This document shows, one piece after another, positions 1 through 8,505 of a stretch of 32,658 nt of DNA. The stretch is from Candidatus Methanovorans sp. GTDB taxonomy: Archaea; Halobacteriota; Methanosarcinia; Methanosarcinales; Methanosarcinaceae. Made by a program: the position numbers and the translations under genes. The notes beneath the pieces are model-generated. The model did not search any database. It saw only the letters and a list, made by a program, of their open reading frames with translations, and was not told the origin of the DNA. The DNA lies in NCBI GenBank assembly GCA_020793565.1, contig DQIP01000219.1, forward strand, positions 1 to 32,658, read 5' to 3'. Positions within the stretch are counted from its first letter, which is position 1, and every line of letters starts with the position of its first letter.

Positions 1-68
1 GCCGTATGCGGTGAAAGTCGCACGTACGGTTCTTAGAAGAGGGAGAGCGAGTAATCGCTCTTTCTTAT
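1..68 (+). mobile_element. Group II intron 3' end (domains V and VI)
   Basis: The first 32 bases read like the catalytic domain V hairpin of bacterial/archaeal group II introns: GCCGTATGCG, a GTGAAAGT-type loop, then CGCACGTACGGTTC closing the stem with a two-base bulge. A second hairpin follows (GGGAGAGCGA, GTAA, TCGCTCTTTC), as expected for domain VI, and the intron would end at the TTAT near base 68. The rest of the ribozyme and any reverse transcriptase must lie left of the window. The sequence just right of the end is copy 1 of a dispersed repeat, so the intron sits in or beside that repeat. This is a pattern match from memory of the domain V consensus; the exact 3' splice site is an inference. 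Confidence 0.8.
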
Positions 69-73
69 TCGGC

Positions 74-270
74 GTCCATTATATCTGCACCTCGTATCGA
101 TTCTGGAACACCACGCCAGCGCGCGCCAATCCATGAATCAAATCCCCCACATCCACCTCTGCGTACCTCTGCGTCCTCTGCGGTTGTCAAATTGTCCCAC
201 CGCACTGACCATAACCCCCACAATAAAAATATCGCCGTGCCCACCCAAAGCACAAAATGCCGACCGCGCA
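74..270. repeat. Dispersed intergenic repeat A, copy 1
   Basis: This block closely matches 1267-1462. Both begin GTCCATTATATCTGCACCTC and share blocks through CGCCGTGCCC. A shorter third copy lies at 1082-1195. No reading frame is conserved between copies. It includes the CTCTGCG...CTCTGCGGTT motif, which I recall as a short repeat scattered through many environmental genomes. Confidence 0.75.
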
Positions 271-301
271 GAACATGTTCAAAGACGGTACATTATGAAC
301 A

Positions 302-568
302 TTATTTAAATCTTTTAAGCATCTCTTTGTAAACACGTTTATGTTTATCCACAATTATTAGCCATATTGTTGTGCCCTTTAGCACGTAGATAAGTCTAAA
401 GTTACTAAATCTTACACGAAAACATTCAGAAAAACCTTTAAGTGGCTTAAACCTATGCGGGTTATCTTTAATCCTTTTAAGCAATTCTTCAAGATGTCAC
501 TTATCGATATTGCTTAATTTCTTTAAGTCGCCCTCAAAACGTGGGTGTGCCTTTAATGTCCACGCCAT
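302..568 (-). pseudogene. RelE/ParE-family toxin, interrupted by an in-frame TGA
   Basis: The ORF track shows only the C-terminal 60 residues. The same frame continues upstream to an ATG at 566-568, giving an N-terminus MAWTLKAHPRFEGDLKKLSN, and is broken once by a TGA at 497-499. Reading across it gives a product of about 88 aa, the usual RelE/ParE size. It keeps the FKPLKG, FRVRFSNFRLIY and IIVDKHKRVYKEM segments typical of this mRNA-interferase family. The ATG lies four bases after the stop of the upstream antitoxin gene, with AAGGATG inside the antitoxin end serving as ribosome site. The simplest reading is a nonsense mutation disarming the toxin. A fragment restarting at the TTG at 482-484 would lack the first helix and is unlikely to fold. 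A sequencing error is the other option. Confidence 0.75.
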
Positions 569-572
569 ATGT

Positions 573-821
573 TCATCCTTTTAGAAGAGCAAAAATTTTA
601 TCCTCGTTGATGCCAGCTACCTTTCCACTCTCCACCTCATCAACCCGCAGGGAAACTTCCCTCATAAAATCAGGGTCTGTGATTGTCTCTAATTCATCAA
701 GTTTATCTTCGATTTCCATTATCAGATTTCTTAAAAGTGTCCTGTCAACCAAAACCAGGTCATCCTCAATTTTTGTGGGAATATTATAATTGCGTTTTTT
801 TAAATTTGTTAATTCAGTCAT
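573..821 (-). CDS. Antitoxin partner of the RelE-like toxin
   Basis: This is an 82-aa acidic, largely helical protein that starts at ATG (MTELTNLKKRNYNIP) and ends four bases before the toxin start, so the two are co-transcribed. I do not recognise a named DNA-binding fold. The size, the position directly before a RelE-type toxin, and the run of helices rich in Asp and Glu (residues 20-70) fit a type II antitoxin, which would neutralise the toxin and repress the operon. A weak TATA-like ACTTATGT lies about 35 bases upstream of the start. The frame is intact although the toxin is broken, as expected if the antitoxin is harmless on its own or still silences related toxins elsewhere. Family assignment rests on context. 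Confidence 0.65.
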   Translation of the reverse strand: MTELTNLKKRNYNIPTKIEDDLVLVDRTLLRNLIMEIEDKLDELETITDPDFMREVSLRVDEVESGKVAGINEDKIFALLKG

Positions 822-1081
822 AATCTATAATCATTTATTGTAGGAGAAACATAAGTAGTTTTCGAACTCCCATTCACACATTTTTTTAAAAAAAGCGCGT
901 TCACCTGCAGTTAATACTGAAACAAAACAATGGACAATAAGTGGATTTGCACAATATTAAACGCGCGCGAACCCCTTTACAATCCCTCACAAAGTCACAT
1001 CTGAGGTTAAATCTGAAATGTACATTTAACAACTAACTGGAAAGTCCCAACCACTAAGAACACATAGTTTATGTACAATTT
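822..1081. other. Intergenic region without a gene
   Basis: I see no coding frame or RNA gene. A TTTTTTTAAAAAAA palindrome near 882-896 could act as a weak terminator or simply be AT-rich spacer. The remainder up to repeat A copy 3 shows no recognisable structure. Confidence 0.4.
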
Positions 1082-1195
1082 CACCTCCGCGCCCCCTGCG
1101 ATTTTTCAATTCTCCCACACCATGTATCATGAGATCACAATCCCCACAATAAAACAATTGCTGCGCCCGCACAAAGCGCAAAGTGCCGACTGCAT
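1082..1195. repeat. Dispersed intergenic repeat A, copy 3 (partial)
   Basis: This is a shorter, more diverged version of the right half of repeat A. It shares the CTGCG, CCCCACAATAAAA, GCGCCCGCACAAAGCGCAAA and TGCCGAC blocks in the same order and orientation as copies 1 and 2. It runs straight into a second short repeat, CAGACAGGATTTACGGGA near 1215. Confidence 0.6.
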
Positions 1196-1209
1196 GCGAT
1201 TATACTGTA

Positions 1210-1250
1210 AATTCCAGACAGGATTTACGGGATGGACAGGATTTGAATGT
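1210..1250. repeat. Short CAGGATTTACAGGATG-type motif, first of two
   Basis: The block AATTCCAGACAGGATTTACG...GGACAGGATTTG recurs near 1492-1528 as TTTCAGACCGGATTTACAGG...CACAGGATTTG. Both lie next to repeat A copies, so the two repeats seem to travel or accumulate together. Confidence 0.6.
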
Positions 1251-1266
1251 TGGTTTGTGGCATCCT

Positions 1267-1462
1267 GTCCATTATATCTGCACCTCGTATCGATTCTGGA
1301 ACACCACACCAGCACGCGCCAAGCCACTAACCAAACCCCCCACATCCACCTCTGCGCACTCAGCGTTTTCTGCGGTTTTAAAATTGTTCCACCCCACTGG
1401 TCATAACTCCACAATAAAAACATCGCCGTGCCCGCCCAAAACGCAAAATCCCGACCACACCC
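1267..1462. repeat. Dispersed intergenic repeat A, copy 2
   Basis: This is a long direct match to bases 74-270. ORF-track frames across it are not conserved between copies, which argues against coding. It is followed by the second short CAGGATTTACAGGATG block at about 1492-1528. Confidence 0.75.
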
Positions 1463-1529
1463 CGATCTCTGCACGCAATTATCCTGTTAATTTCAGACCG
1501 GATTTACAGGATGCACAGGATTTGTCAGG

Positions 1530-1888
1530 AAAAACCTGTGCTTATCAAAATATAAGAATATGTTGAATGATCATCTGAATGTCTTCCAATGCTACAATTA
1601 TTTTATTCGGACTAAATCAGCATTGACGATCAAAACTCCCAAAGGAACAAAAAAAATGCCGAGAGAATACTGTGTATGGCAGAAGGAATTACGGAATATC
1701 CGTAGACATGGAATGAATTTTTAATGTATAAGTGTGTAGGTAATATAACATAGGACCTGGCCAAAAACCCAGTACTGAATAATTATGCTCGTACTTCACA
1801 ATTAATCGACATGTTTAAATATGGTTGTATTAGTGCCTTAATATACTAAATCAAATATAACTCTCAATAAGACCCTAAATATATAGCG
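1530..1888. other. Gene-free leader region before the Yip1-like gene
   Basis: No coding frame, RNA gene or repeat was recognised in most of this stretch. Two TATA-like blocks, TTTAAATATGG near 1815 and CTTAATATAC near 1838, lie 60-85 bases upstream of the first gene of the plus-strand operon and are the likely promoter region. Confidence 0.4.
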
Positions 1889-1897
1889 GTGGTGAAA

Positions 1898-2512
1898 ATG
1901 CTAGAAATTCTTACAAACCCGGACAGTTTCTTTGAAAAAAAGATGAATGAAGAAATCAGTTTCAAAGTACCCCTGATAATTATTTTCGTTGTCGGAGTCA
2001 TCGGAGCTGTAAATACAATGTCAATGATGCAAGCGATCTTTGCTGAACTTTCAAGTGATGCGGCACAGTTTGCATCGTATGGTTCCATATTTGCCGCAGT
2101 AGTCGCGATAATAAGCGTTTTTATTATGTGGGTAATGTACGCTCTGGTATTCTATGCGATATCACTGGCCTTAAAGGGACAAGGCGAACTAAAACGTGTA
2201 CTTGAGTTTGTTGGATACGGTTTTATTCCTTCGATCGCAAGCAGTATCATTGGACTGGTTGTAATGAGAACAGTCCTCCCAACGATCGAATTCTCGATAG
2301 AAAATCCTGAACTGATGCAGCAGTCGATGTTGTCAAATCCGATAATACAGGCATCAACCATAATAGGTGTCATTTTTACAATATGGAGTGCAAATATATG
2401 GATATTCGGACTCATGCATTCCCGCAACCTGTCAACTAAAAATGCTATTATCACAGTTGGCATTCCGATTGGATTGTACATAATATATACATTATACAGC
2501 GTATTTGGTTGA
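1898..2512 (+). CDS. Yip1-domain integral membrane protein
   Basis: This membrane protein of about 204 aa has five predicted transmembrane segments (near residues 25-45, 60-88, 100-125, 145-170 and 182-203). The short N-terminal lead LTNPDSFF and the overall pattern fit the Yip1/YIF1-like family found in archaea and bacteria, whose molecular role is not established. The ORF track starts at GTG 1889. I prefer ATG 1898, because the GTGGTG codons are better read as a Shine-Dalgarno sequence (GGTGGTGA) just before it. The stop codon overlaps the next reading frame, so it is the first gene of an operon with an exported surface protein and an ABC exporter. It may be a membrane partner of that exporter; this is inference from position only. 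Confidence 0.75.
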   Translation: MLEILTNPDSFFEKKMNEEISFKVPLIIIFVVGVIGAVNTMSMMQAIFAELSSDAAQFASYGSIFAAVVAIISVFIMWVMYALVFYAISLALKGQGELKRVLEFVGYGFIPSIASSIIGLVVMRTVLPTIEFSIENPELMQQSMLSNPIIQASTIIGVIFTIWSANIWIFGLMHSRNLSTKNAIITVGIPIGLYIIYTLYSVFG

Positions 2513-2517
2513 TCATC

Positions 2518-3738
2518 GTGGCAACGAATCGTATATCAGGCATAACAATTGCAATCTTGCTACTACTGGCAATTTTCGCAATTCCTGCATCCGGGGACAC
2601 CGACGTAAGACCGACCGTTGCCCTTAACTATCAGGTTGAACCAGCCGTTCTCATGCCAGGGGATTCGGGCACGGTCACAATATCGCTTAATAACATGGCA
2701 ACTGGTGAGATATACGTTAGTGAGGACGATAAGACGTTCGACATGAATGCATATATCCTGAGTGCGACACTTGGTGGAAATTCTAATATTGATATACTGG
2801 ATAGCACTTATACGAATGTAGGTCTAATAGGACCCGGGGACACATTGCAATTGACATTTAACATCAAGGCAAAAAAAGATATACAGAACAGCGTGCATTT
2901 CCTGAACTTCGAACTGGTTGGTGGAAGCAACATGTATGATCTCAATTACAAGATACCTGTCAAGGTCTATGACAGGGACTTGAAACTCATTGTGTCAAAC
3001 CTGCCTTCAACTGTGATAAATGAAGTCTCTATCATTAGTCTTGATATTATTAATACGCGTGCAATTGGCGTGTCTTCTGTCATTGTAATACCTGTTGGGG
3101 ATGATGTGGTCTTCACACCTCCGGAGGTCTTTGTCGGAACCATTCAGGCAGGGAATAGGTCTACTGCGACGTTTACTCTTAATACAATGGCTTCCAGTCC
3201 GGGAATTAAGGACGTCTCATTTTCGGCATCATATTTCAATGGTGATAACCTGCACCAATCTGCAGGTGTGAACACCACGATAAATGTTGTTGAACAGTCA
3301 TCCCTTCTCCTGACAGCAATTGAGATCAAGGACGTCGGAACAAAATATACGATTACAGGGGACATCAATAATGTGGGAATAACTGATGCTAAGAACGTCA
3401 TGTTATCGATAGTCGAATCCGATGATGTCGAACCTGTACAGCCGTATGCTAACTATTTCATAGGTACTCTTGAAGCAGATGATTTCAGCAGTTTTGAATT
3501 GTCGGCACGTTTATCATCCGGTGATATCACAAGTGTTCCGGTCCTTATTGAATTCAGGAACACTGATAATGCATATACTTCGATCACCGAATCGATCGAC
3601 CTGGATAAGAATTCAATTATAGGCTCAGGCAGCGGTGATGGCATGTCGCCTATTGTCATAGGTGCTATTGTAATATCCGGGATTGTAATTATTGTTATAA
3701 TAGGCTATTCATGGAAAAAGCGCAAGGAAAGTGCTTGA
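2518..3738 (+). CDS. Exported surface protein with tandem Ig-like (CARDB/COG1361-type) domains
   Basis: This protein of about 406 aa has an N-terminal signal or anchor segment (residues ~8-26, [18 protein letters not shown]) and a long beta-rich ectodomain made of repeated Ig-like modules. Each carries the [11 protein letters not shown]- or [11 protein letters not shown]-type turn typical of CARDB/COG1361 proteins. A C-terminal transmembrane helix (~380-400) ends in KKRKE, so the protein should be displayed outside and anchored at its C-terminus. The ORF track starts at TTG 2509. GTG 2518 is preferred because GGTTGATC sits four bases before it. Genes of this type often precede MacB/LolD-like ABC genes in methanogens, as here. 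It may deliver or receive substrate for that transporter. No catalytic motif is visible. Confidence 0.75.
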   Translation: MATNRISGITIAILLLLAIFAIPASGDTDVRPTVALNYQVEPAVLMPGDSGTVTISLNNMATGEIYVSEDDKTFDMNAYILSATLGGNSNIDILDSTYTNVGLIGPGDTLQLTFNIKAKKDIQNSVHFLNFELVGGSNMYDLNYKIPVKVYDRDLKLIVSNLPSTVINEVSIISLDIINTRAIGVSSVIVIPVGDDVVFTPPEVFVGTIQAGNRSTATFTLNTMASSPGIKDVSFSASYFNGDNLHQSAGVNTTINVVEQSSLLLTAIEIKDVGTKYTITGDINNVGITDAKNVMLSIVESDDVEPVQPYANYFIGTLEADDFSSFELSARLSSGDITSVPVLIEFRNTDNAYTSITESIDLDKNSIIGSGSGDGMSPIVIGAIVISGIVIIVIIGYSWKKRKESA

Positions 3739-3758
3739 TCTGATGTCGTGGTGTCATC

Positions 3759-4445
3759 ATGTCGGATCCGATCGTTGAATTGCAGAATGTTACCAAGAAG
3801 TATATTCTTGGTTCAAATGAAATATACGCACTCAATAAGGTAACCCTGTCGATAAATAAAGGTGATTTTGCAACCATTATGGGCCCGTCAGGCTCTGGGA
3901 AATCCACTCTTCTTAATATGGTCGGCTGTCTTGACCTGCCTACCGAAGGTATTGTAAAGATTAACGGGATCGACATCTCAACCCTGGATGATGATGAACT
4001 GACAGCAATACGCAGGAATAATATCGGGTTCATTTTCCAGCAGTTCAATTTGATACAGGCATTGACCGCGATCGAGAATGTGGAGATGCCGATGATCTTT
4101 AACAATGCACCTGCCGATTTAAGAAGGGAAAAGGCACTTTTAATGTTTGCGCGTGCAAATCTTGAACCCGAATATGCAGACCATAAACCAAACGAACTGT
4201 CAGGCGGGCAACAGCAGAGAGTGGCGATCGCGCGTGCTCTTGCAAATGACCCCCCGATAATCCTTGCGGATGAACCGACAGGTAACCTTGATACTAAAAC
4301 CGGCAAAAGTGTGATGGACCTGTTAAGTGATCTTAATGCGAAGGGTACAACTGTTATCGTGGTAACGCATGACCAAAAACTTGCGGAATATTCAAATATG
4401 AATATCAGGCTCAGGGACGGGGAGGTATGTCATGGACCTGGCTAA
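3759..4445 (+). CDS. ABC transporter ATP-binding protein, LolD/MacB type
   Basis: This 228-aa nucleotide-binding subunit is complete. The Walker A motif GPSGSGKST is at residues 42-50, the Q-loop lies in FIFQQFNLI near 93, the signature LSGGQQQR is near 147, the Walker B plus D-loop [11 protein letters not shown] is near 165-177, and the switch His is in VVTHD. The strongly conserved [16 protein letters not shown] and PTGNLDT segments place it in the LolD/MacB/FtsE group (COG1136). These are mechanotransmission exporters rather than importers. It starts at ATG, 20 bases after the surface protein stop, and its end overlaps the permease start by 14 bases, indicating translational coupling. The substrate is unknown. 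Confidence 0.92.
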   Translation: MSDPIVELQNVTKKYILGSNEIYALNKVTLSINKGDFATIMGPSGSGKSTLLNMVGCLDLPTEGIVKINGIDISTLDDDELTAIRRNNIGFIFQQFNLIQALTAIENVEMPMIFNNAPADLRREKALLMFARANLEPEYADHKPNELSGGQQQRVAIARALANDPPIILADEPTGNLDTKTGKSVMDLLSDLNAKGTTVIVVTHDQKLAEYSNMNIRLRDGEVCHGPG

Positions 4446-5595
4446 AAGCCTCAGGAGTAATATGTATGTTGAACTTGCCAGGCGAAACCTTACTAGGCAT
4501 ACTGTCCGCACGGCTCTTGCAGCGATCGGGATCATCATCGGAGTTATCGCTATTTCATCAATGGGGATACTTGGGAACAGCCTGAAGTTGTCGGTATCTG
4601 AATCACTGGGTGATGTGGGGAATGAGCTTATTGTGTATCCGGCGTATGGTGAGGAGACGATTACGGAAAAACAGCTCGGCCAATTGGAGAAGGTGAGTGG
4701 TGTCGAATATGTTATTCCCGTACTGGCAAGTACCGGAAAGGTTGAATATAAAGGCGAAGCCACGTATGGAAATATTTACGGCATTGAGAAAGACAATGTT
4801 TTGCAGTTGGTTGAGGTGGAAGATGGGAAGATATTCAGGGCAGGTTCTTCTGATTGTGTGGTCGGTGCAAATCTAGTAAAGCATTTTGGGATCAAGGTCG
4901 GCGGCAAGATCACGTTGAAGGATTCACAGTTTCGTGTGGTCGGGATACTTGGGGAGGCAGGATTTGGTTTCGGGATAAGTCCGGATCAGGCGGTGTTTAT
5001 TTCTCCGCAGGCGTATGAGAAGATATACGAAGACCAGGCAGATGGGTACAACAATGTTATCATGAAAGTCAAGAGCGTGGATGATGTTGAGATCGTAAAG
5101 ACCGCGATCGAAGACAGGCTCAATAAAAGGGAGGAGGTTGTACACGTACTTGCAACTAATTCGATTTTGGACAGCATTGATGATATTTTCAATTCGATCT
5201 CGCTGTTCCTTATGGGGATCGGTTCGATCTCGCTTCTTGTCGCAGGTGTCAGCATCCTGAATGTGATGCTCATGTCCACAATGGAGCGAACCAAGGAGAT
5301 CGGCATCATGAAAGCCGTCGGAGCTTCACGAAAAGATGTCCTGAAAATGTTCATGCTGGAGGCGCTGTTCTTAGGAATTGCAGCCAGTCTTATCGGCGGT
5401 GTCTTGAGTTTAGGCGGCGGGTTCGTGGTGAATATATTGATACTAAAGGAGAGTTCCTACTTTTTCGCGCCGTCCAACTTTTTGTATATCATTGCAGGCG
5501 TGTTGTTCGGGATTGTTACAAGTCTTGTTGGCGGGATGTATCCTGCGTGGAAGGCTGCGAATATGCGGCCTCTGGATGCTTTGCGGTATGAGTGA
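4432..5595 (+). CDS. ABC transporter permease, MacB/FtsX family
   Basis: This 387-aa permease has the standard MacB layout. Its first transmembrane helix is at residues ~24-48 (VRTALAAIGIIIGVIAISSMGIL), followed by a large extracytoplasmic MacB_PCD-type domain (~50-255). Three C-terminal helices form the FtsX domain (~265-292, 315-345, 352-378), with the conserved NVMLMSTMERTKEIGIMKAVGAS coupling segment and the closing PAWKAANMRPLDALRYE. It overlaps the ATPase gene by 14 bases. With a dimeric ATPase it would form an ATP-driven complex working on surface or envelope substrates, plausibly together with the Yip1-like and Ig-like proteins encoded just before it. Length and motifs are normal for the family; the substrate is unknown. 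Confidence 0.92.
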   Translation: MDLAKSLRSNMYVELARRNLTRHTVRTALAAIGIIIGVIAISSMGILGNSLKLSVSESLGDVGNELIVYPAYGEETITEKQLGQLEKVSGVEYVIPVLASTGKVEYKGEATYGNIYGIEKDNVLQLVEVEDGKIFRAGSSDCVVGANLVKHFGIKVGGKITLKDSQFRVVGILGEAGFGFGISPDQAVFISPQAYEKIYEDQADGYNNVIMKVKSVDDVEIVKTAIEDRLNKREEVVHVLATNSILDSIDDIFNSISLFLMGIGSISLLVAGVSILNVMLMSTMERTKEIGIMKAVGASRKDVLKMFMLEALFLGIAASLIGGVLSLGGGFVVNILILKESSYFFAPSNFLYIIAGVLFGIVTSLVGGMYPAWKAANMRPLDALRYE

Positions 5596-5615
5596 AAAGT
5601 TGTGAGGTATGCTCA

Positions 5616-5639
5616 TTTAATTGCTCGCGCACAATTAAA
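5616..5639. terminator. Hairpin between convergent genes
   Basis: TTTAATTG and CAATTAAA form an 8-bp stem around CTCGCGCA, 20 bases after the permease stop and 33 bases after the stop of the gene on the opposite strand. It could end transcripts from both sides. AT-rich stem ends give short T-runs on each strand. Confidence 0.4.
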
Positions 5640-5671
5640 ATGTGCGTGCTCATTCAATTTAAAATATATTG

Positions 5672-6322
5672 TTATGTGAAACCCCAGCTCACAGCAGCGA
5701 TTATCAACCCAATGATAACACCCACACCAATATTTCTCAAATCCAGCAACCTACTTTCTTTCTTCTTTTTAGAATCATATTCTGCAAGTGCATCTACACT
5801 ATCTTTTATTTTTTGTCTGATATCACTTAAATCTTTTACAATTTGAGTGTATTCAGACAGAGCATCATTATTTATAGAAGCTATGTCTTTTCCGGCCCGG
5901 AGTGCTGTAATACGTCTTTCATATTGAGGAAGCGCAGGTCTTATTTCTTTGTAATAAGTTGGCAAAACCTCTTTAATGGCTTCATGAGAAAAGGATCTCA
6001 AATCTTCTTTAACGTCCTGTGTTATGTTTATACTCAACCAGTCCAGAGCATCATAACATGCTCTATAGATATGACCAAGTGCTTTGTCTAATGTTTTGAT
6101 CGAGTAATCATCGGCCAGTTTTTCAGTTATTTCCAATTTATCAGCTAAAACCCGATTGAAATGATCGTAGGCATTTTTCAGTTCATTAATAATTTGTGGG
6201 AATGTATAACTATCAGGATCTATGATTTCGTTATAGATCAACAGTTCTTTGACAAAAATATACAACTCAACTGTCTCTCTAATCTTTGCTGTTTCCTGCT
6301 CATTGAACGAAATGGTATTCAT
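5672..6322 (-). CDS. Tail-anchored helical protein of unknown function
   Basis: This 216-aa protein starts at ATG. Residues 1-185 are predicted to be almost entirely helical and charged, with coiled-coil-like stretches around 140-185 (IVKDLSDIRQKIKDSVDALAEYDSKKKKE). A single C-terminal transmembrane segment (~195-214, IGVGVIIGLIIAAVSWGF) would anchor it with the bulk in the cytoplasm. I do not recognise the family and see no catalytic motif. It lies 34 bases downstream of another small unknown gene on the same strand, so the two may be co-transcribed. It is convergent with the ABC operon. Codon use and coherent amphipathic helices support a real gene. Confidence 0.65.
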   Translation of the reverse strand: MNTISFNEQETAKIRETVELYIFVKELLIYNEIIDPDSYTFPQIINELKNAYDHFNRVLADKLEITEKLADDYSIKTLDKALGHIYRACYDALDWLSINITQDVKEDLRSFSHEAIKEVLPTYYKEIRPALPQYERRITALRAGKDIASINNDALSEYTQIVKDLSDIRQKIKDSVDALAEYDSKKKKESRLLDLRNIGVGVIIGLIIAAVSWGFT

Positions 6323-6356
6323 GTTGTATCTTTAAAATCGATATAGCTAACAACGT

Positions 6357-6566
6357 TCAAGGCAAAGGTTCTTTGAAGATTTTCTTTTTTCTGACTTCAA
6401 ACTCTTCTTCAGTGTAATATTTCCCGCTGGAGAGTCGTACACTACCCCTATGTCTTAATGAGAATTTCTTTACCTGTTCTCGATCAATCCGCATGGGGCC
6501 AAAATTAGCCTCTACAATGTTCCGATCTTTCACAAAAATGCCACTTTTCGGGAGTTTTAATACCAA
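6357..6566 (-). CDS. Small basic protein of unknown function
   Basis: This 69-aa protein (…FGPMRIDREQVKKFSLRHRGSVRLSSGKYYTEEEFE…) is rich in Lys and Arg and probably forms a compact alpha/beta fold. The predicted start is a TTG at 6564-6566. This is supported by GGTGAG placed five bases upstream, a strong archaeal Shine-Dalgarno match; no better ATG is available except an internal one at 6494. It sits just upstream of the tail-anchored protein gene on the same strand. I do not recognise the family. It could be a small nucleic-acid-binding protein by charge, but that is only a guess. Confidence 0.55.
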   Translation of the reverse strand: MVLKLPKSGIFVKDRNIVEANFGPMRIDREQVKKFSLRHRGSVRLSSGKYYTEEEFEVRKKKIFKEPLP

Positions 6567-6730
6567 TTATCTCACCTTAATTACATATCTTAAATCAATT
6601 CAAAATTATATATGTTTTCCGCTTGCCACTCATAACTTACTCAGGCCAGTGATAGGCTGCAAATGTATAAAGTTCTTTTAGAAGCTCAGATGTGGATTTG
6701 ATCTTATTACCCGGGAGCAGCATGACTCGT

Positions 6731-6955
6731 TCATGAAAACACTGGTTGACAGTAAAGGAAAACAGCCGATGAACTAACAAGAACCGAGAAGCAGCAAAAA
6801 AACAAAGCACACATGCCCCCATCTAAAATCACAAACTCCACGCCGGGTAACCCACATCAAATAAATCTAATCTCCGACCTCAACGAAGAAAAACATCTCG
6901 AATTCGCAGGCATGTGCGGTTGAGCATGATGGGGCAATGCATGGGGGGCGACAAA
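6731..6955. repeat. Direct repeat B, copy 1 (upstream of repeat-flanked ATPase)
   Basis: This copy runs from TTCATGAAAA to just past CGGTTGAGCATGATGGGGCA. It matches 8506-8735 in the same orientation, with strong identity in CACGCCGGGT, ACCCACATCAAATAAATCTA and CATGTGCGGTTGAGCATGAT. The left part is more diverged. The surrounding 6567-7024 stretch holds no gene I can support. Confidence 0.75.
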
Positions 6956-7024
6956 TATGCGACCTCTGCGGTTATTTTTTTGCATGACTGTTTGTTCCAA
7001 CTGCCCACGGCCTGATATAATCAT

Positions 7025-8416
7025 TCATTTCATCTTTTTCAATAATTCTGCCAGATCCCATCCTTCGATCTTATTATCATCCATGAAATCTTTGGCACTC
7101 TTTGTAAATCCTGCTTTTGACATCATCAGGAATTGTTCCTCTCGTTCATCGTTGTACCAGTCTACAAGAATGCGCTTATCCAGCAATTTTTTGATATCCT
7201 TTACCCCAAGAGGCCTGCTGTTCCATTTTACCTCGCCCAGAAGTACCCTGTAAGGCTTTTCTCCGATTACTGCAATATCGATCTCATCGCCCCTGCGGTT
7301 CCACCACGCACCCATCTTTACCGGTGAAAAAGGCAGGTTATCAAACACTATATCTCTTGCAATTTGTTCAAAAACAGGGCCTATAAAGGATGAAAGTGAC
7401 GTTTTTATCCTGTCAAAAACCATGTCATACTTGCCTGATTCAGTAAAAGACATATTTGGATTTATAAATCTGAACCAGAAATGCACCATCTGGTCTTTTA
7501 TTGCATATCTTCCCATTTTCGTTCCTTTTATAATGGGCGCTCTGCGTTCGAGAATCTCATAAGTGTTCACAAGGTCATACAGGTAACGGCTGAGACTCTT
7601 CATTTCGATACCTGTTGTATCGGATATCTCTTTTAGTGTGCCCTTGCCGAACGATACTGCTTCGAGTATGGAAAAATATGTTGTGTAGTTGTTCCCGAAT
7701 TCGCTTATCAGTATTTGCTTTACTTCATCTTTTAAAATGGCATTCTCACTTAAGATGAGAGTTCTTATCACATCTTCGTAGGCGGTAAGTCCGTAGTCCT
7801 CGATCAATTGGTAATATCTGGGAACGCCTCCAAAGGTTGCATAGAGTGCAATAATTTCTTCTTCATCCGTAAATCCCAGATCCCGACAAATCGTTCTGAT
7901 ATATTTATATGAAAGGGGTTTTAGGTCAATACGTGAAGTCGCCCTGCCGTAGAGTGGTTCTTTTGCGTTTATGAATATCTTTTTCATAAGTCCAATATAT
8001 GATCCTACAAAGACCAACAATATTGGAGTATCAACATGATACATGTCCCAGTATTTCTGGAATATGGAAAAGATCGCAGGGTCAACATATGTGAAGTTCT
8101 GGAATTCATCGAATACGATCTTGAGATGATTTTCTTTTGAATATTCGAACAGGAATCTCACAAGATCGTCCCAGTTTGAGAATTCGGGTACAAACCCGCT
8201 CAATTCGGTTTTTAATATATCGGAATATTCCCGAAGAAGCAGTGAACTTGTTTTCTTGTCTACAAAAAAGTAGATGGAATTCATTGATTCAATTATAAGC
8301 CTGGTTTTGCCCACGCGCCGTCTGCCAAACATCACAAGCATGTGAGCATGCTTTTCACTGAGTTGCTCAAGGTTTCTGATCGCCTGTAGTTCGTTTGTTC
8401 GGTTTTGAAATTCCAT
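7025..8416 (-). CDS. Archaeal AAA ATPase with DUF234 nuclease-like C-terminus
   Basis: This ATPase of about 463 aa is of the archaeal ATP_bin/PF01637 family. A P-loop GRRRVGKTRL lies near residue 31 and a Walker B LKIVFDEFQNF near 98. The STAND/Cdc6-like middle region has a winged-helix segment (~245-285). The C-terminal DUF234 part carries EIDIAVIGEKPYRVLLGEVKW, matching the E/D-x-D...E-x-K spacing of a PD-(D/E)xK nuclease fold. The ORF track starts at a TTG; the ATG at 8414-8416 is preferred, with a TATACTATAAAAT box close upstream suggesting a short leader. Such ATPases are multicopy, often mobile and of unknown role in archaea. Here the gene is enclosed by two direct ~225-bp repeats, which suggests it arrived or duplicated with them. 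Confidence 0.85.
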   Translation of the reverse strand: MEFQNRTNELQAIRNLEQLSEKHAHMLVMFGRRRVGKTRLIIESMNSIYFFVDKKTSSLLLREYSDILKTELSGFVPEFSNWDDLVRFLFEYSKENHLKIVFDEFQNFTYVDPAIFSIFQKYWDMYHVDTPILLVFVGSYIGLMKKIFINAKEPLYGRATSRIDLKPLSYKYIRTICRDLGFTDEEEIIALYATFGGVPRYYQLIEDYGLTAYEDVIRTLILSENAILKDEVKQILISEFGNNYTTYFSILEAVSFGKGTLKEISDTTGIEMKSLSRYLYDLVNTYEILERRAPIIKGTKMGRYAIKDQMVHFWFRFINPNMSFTESGKYDMVFDRIKTSLSSFIGPVFEQIARDIVFDNLPFSPVKMGAWWNRRGDEIDIAVIGEKPYRVLLGEVKWNSRPLGVKDIKKLLDKRILVDWYNDEREEQFLMMSKAGFTKSAKDFMDDNKIEGWDLAELLKKMK

Positions 8417-8505
8417 AGTATGCAATTCTATTTTATAGTATAATACTGTTTTGTAGAATTATACTCTGATGTGATCTGCCCCAACGCCACAATTTCAACT
8501 TTCTA

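Noticed and set aside
497-499. TGA as a recoded codon (selenocysteine or tryptophan)
   Set aside because: Many genes here end in TGA in the normal way, and no selenocysteine-type hairpin was recognised near the site. A nonsense mutation is simpler.
1071-1566. Overlapping ORFs on both strands over the repeat A region
   Set aside because: They are shadows of repeat DNA: frames are not conserved between copies and lack ribosome sites.
6637-6822. Minus-strand ORF ending ERVMLLPGNKIKSTSELLKELYTFAAYHWPE
   Set aside because: The tail looks protein-like and could be a gene remnant, but the upstream half lies in repeat B and I do not recognise the family.
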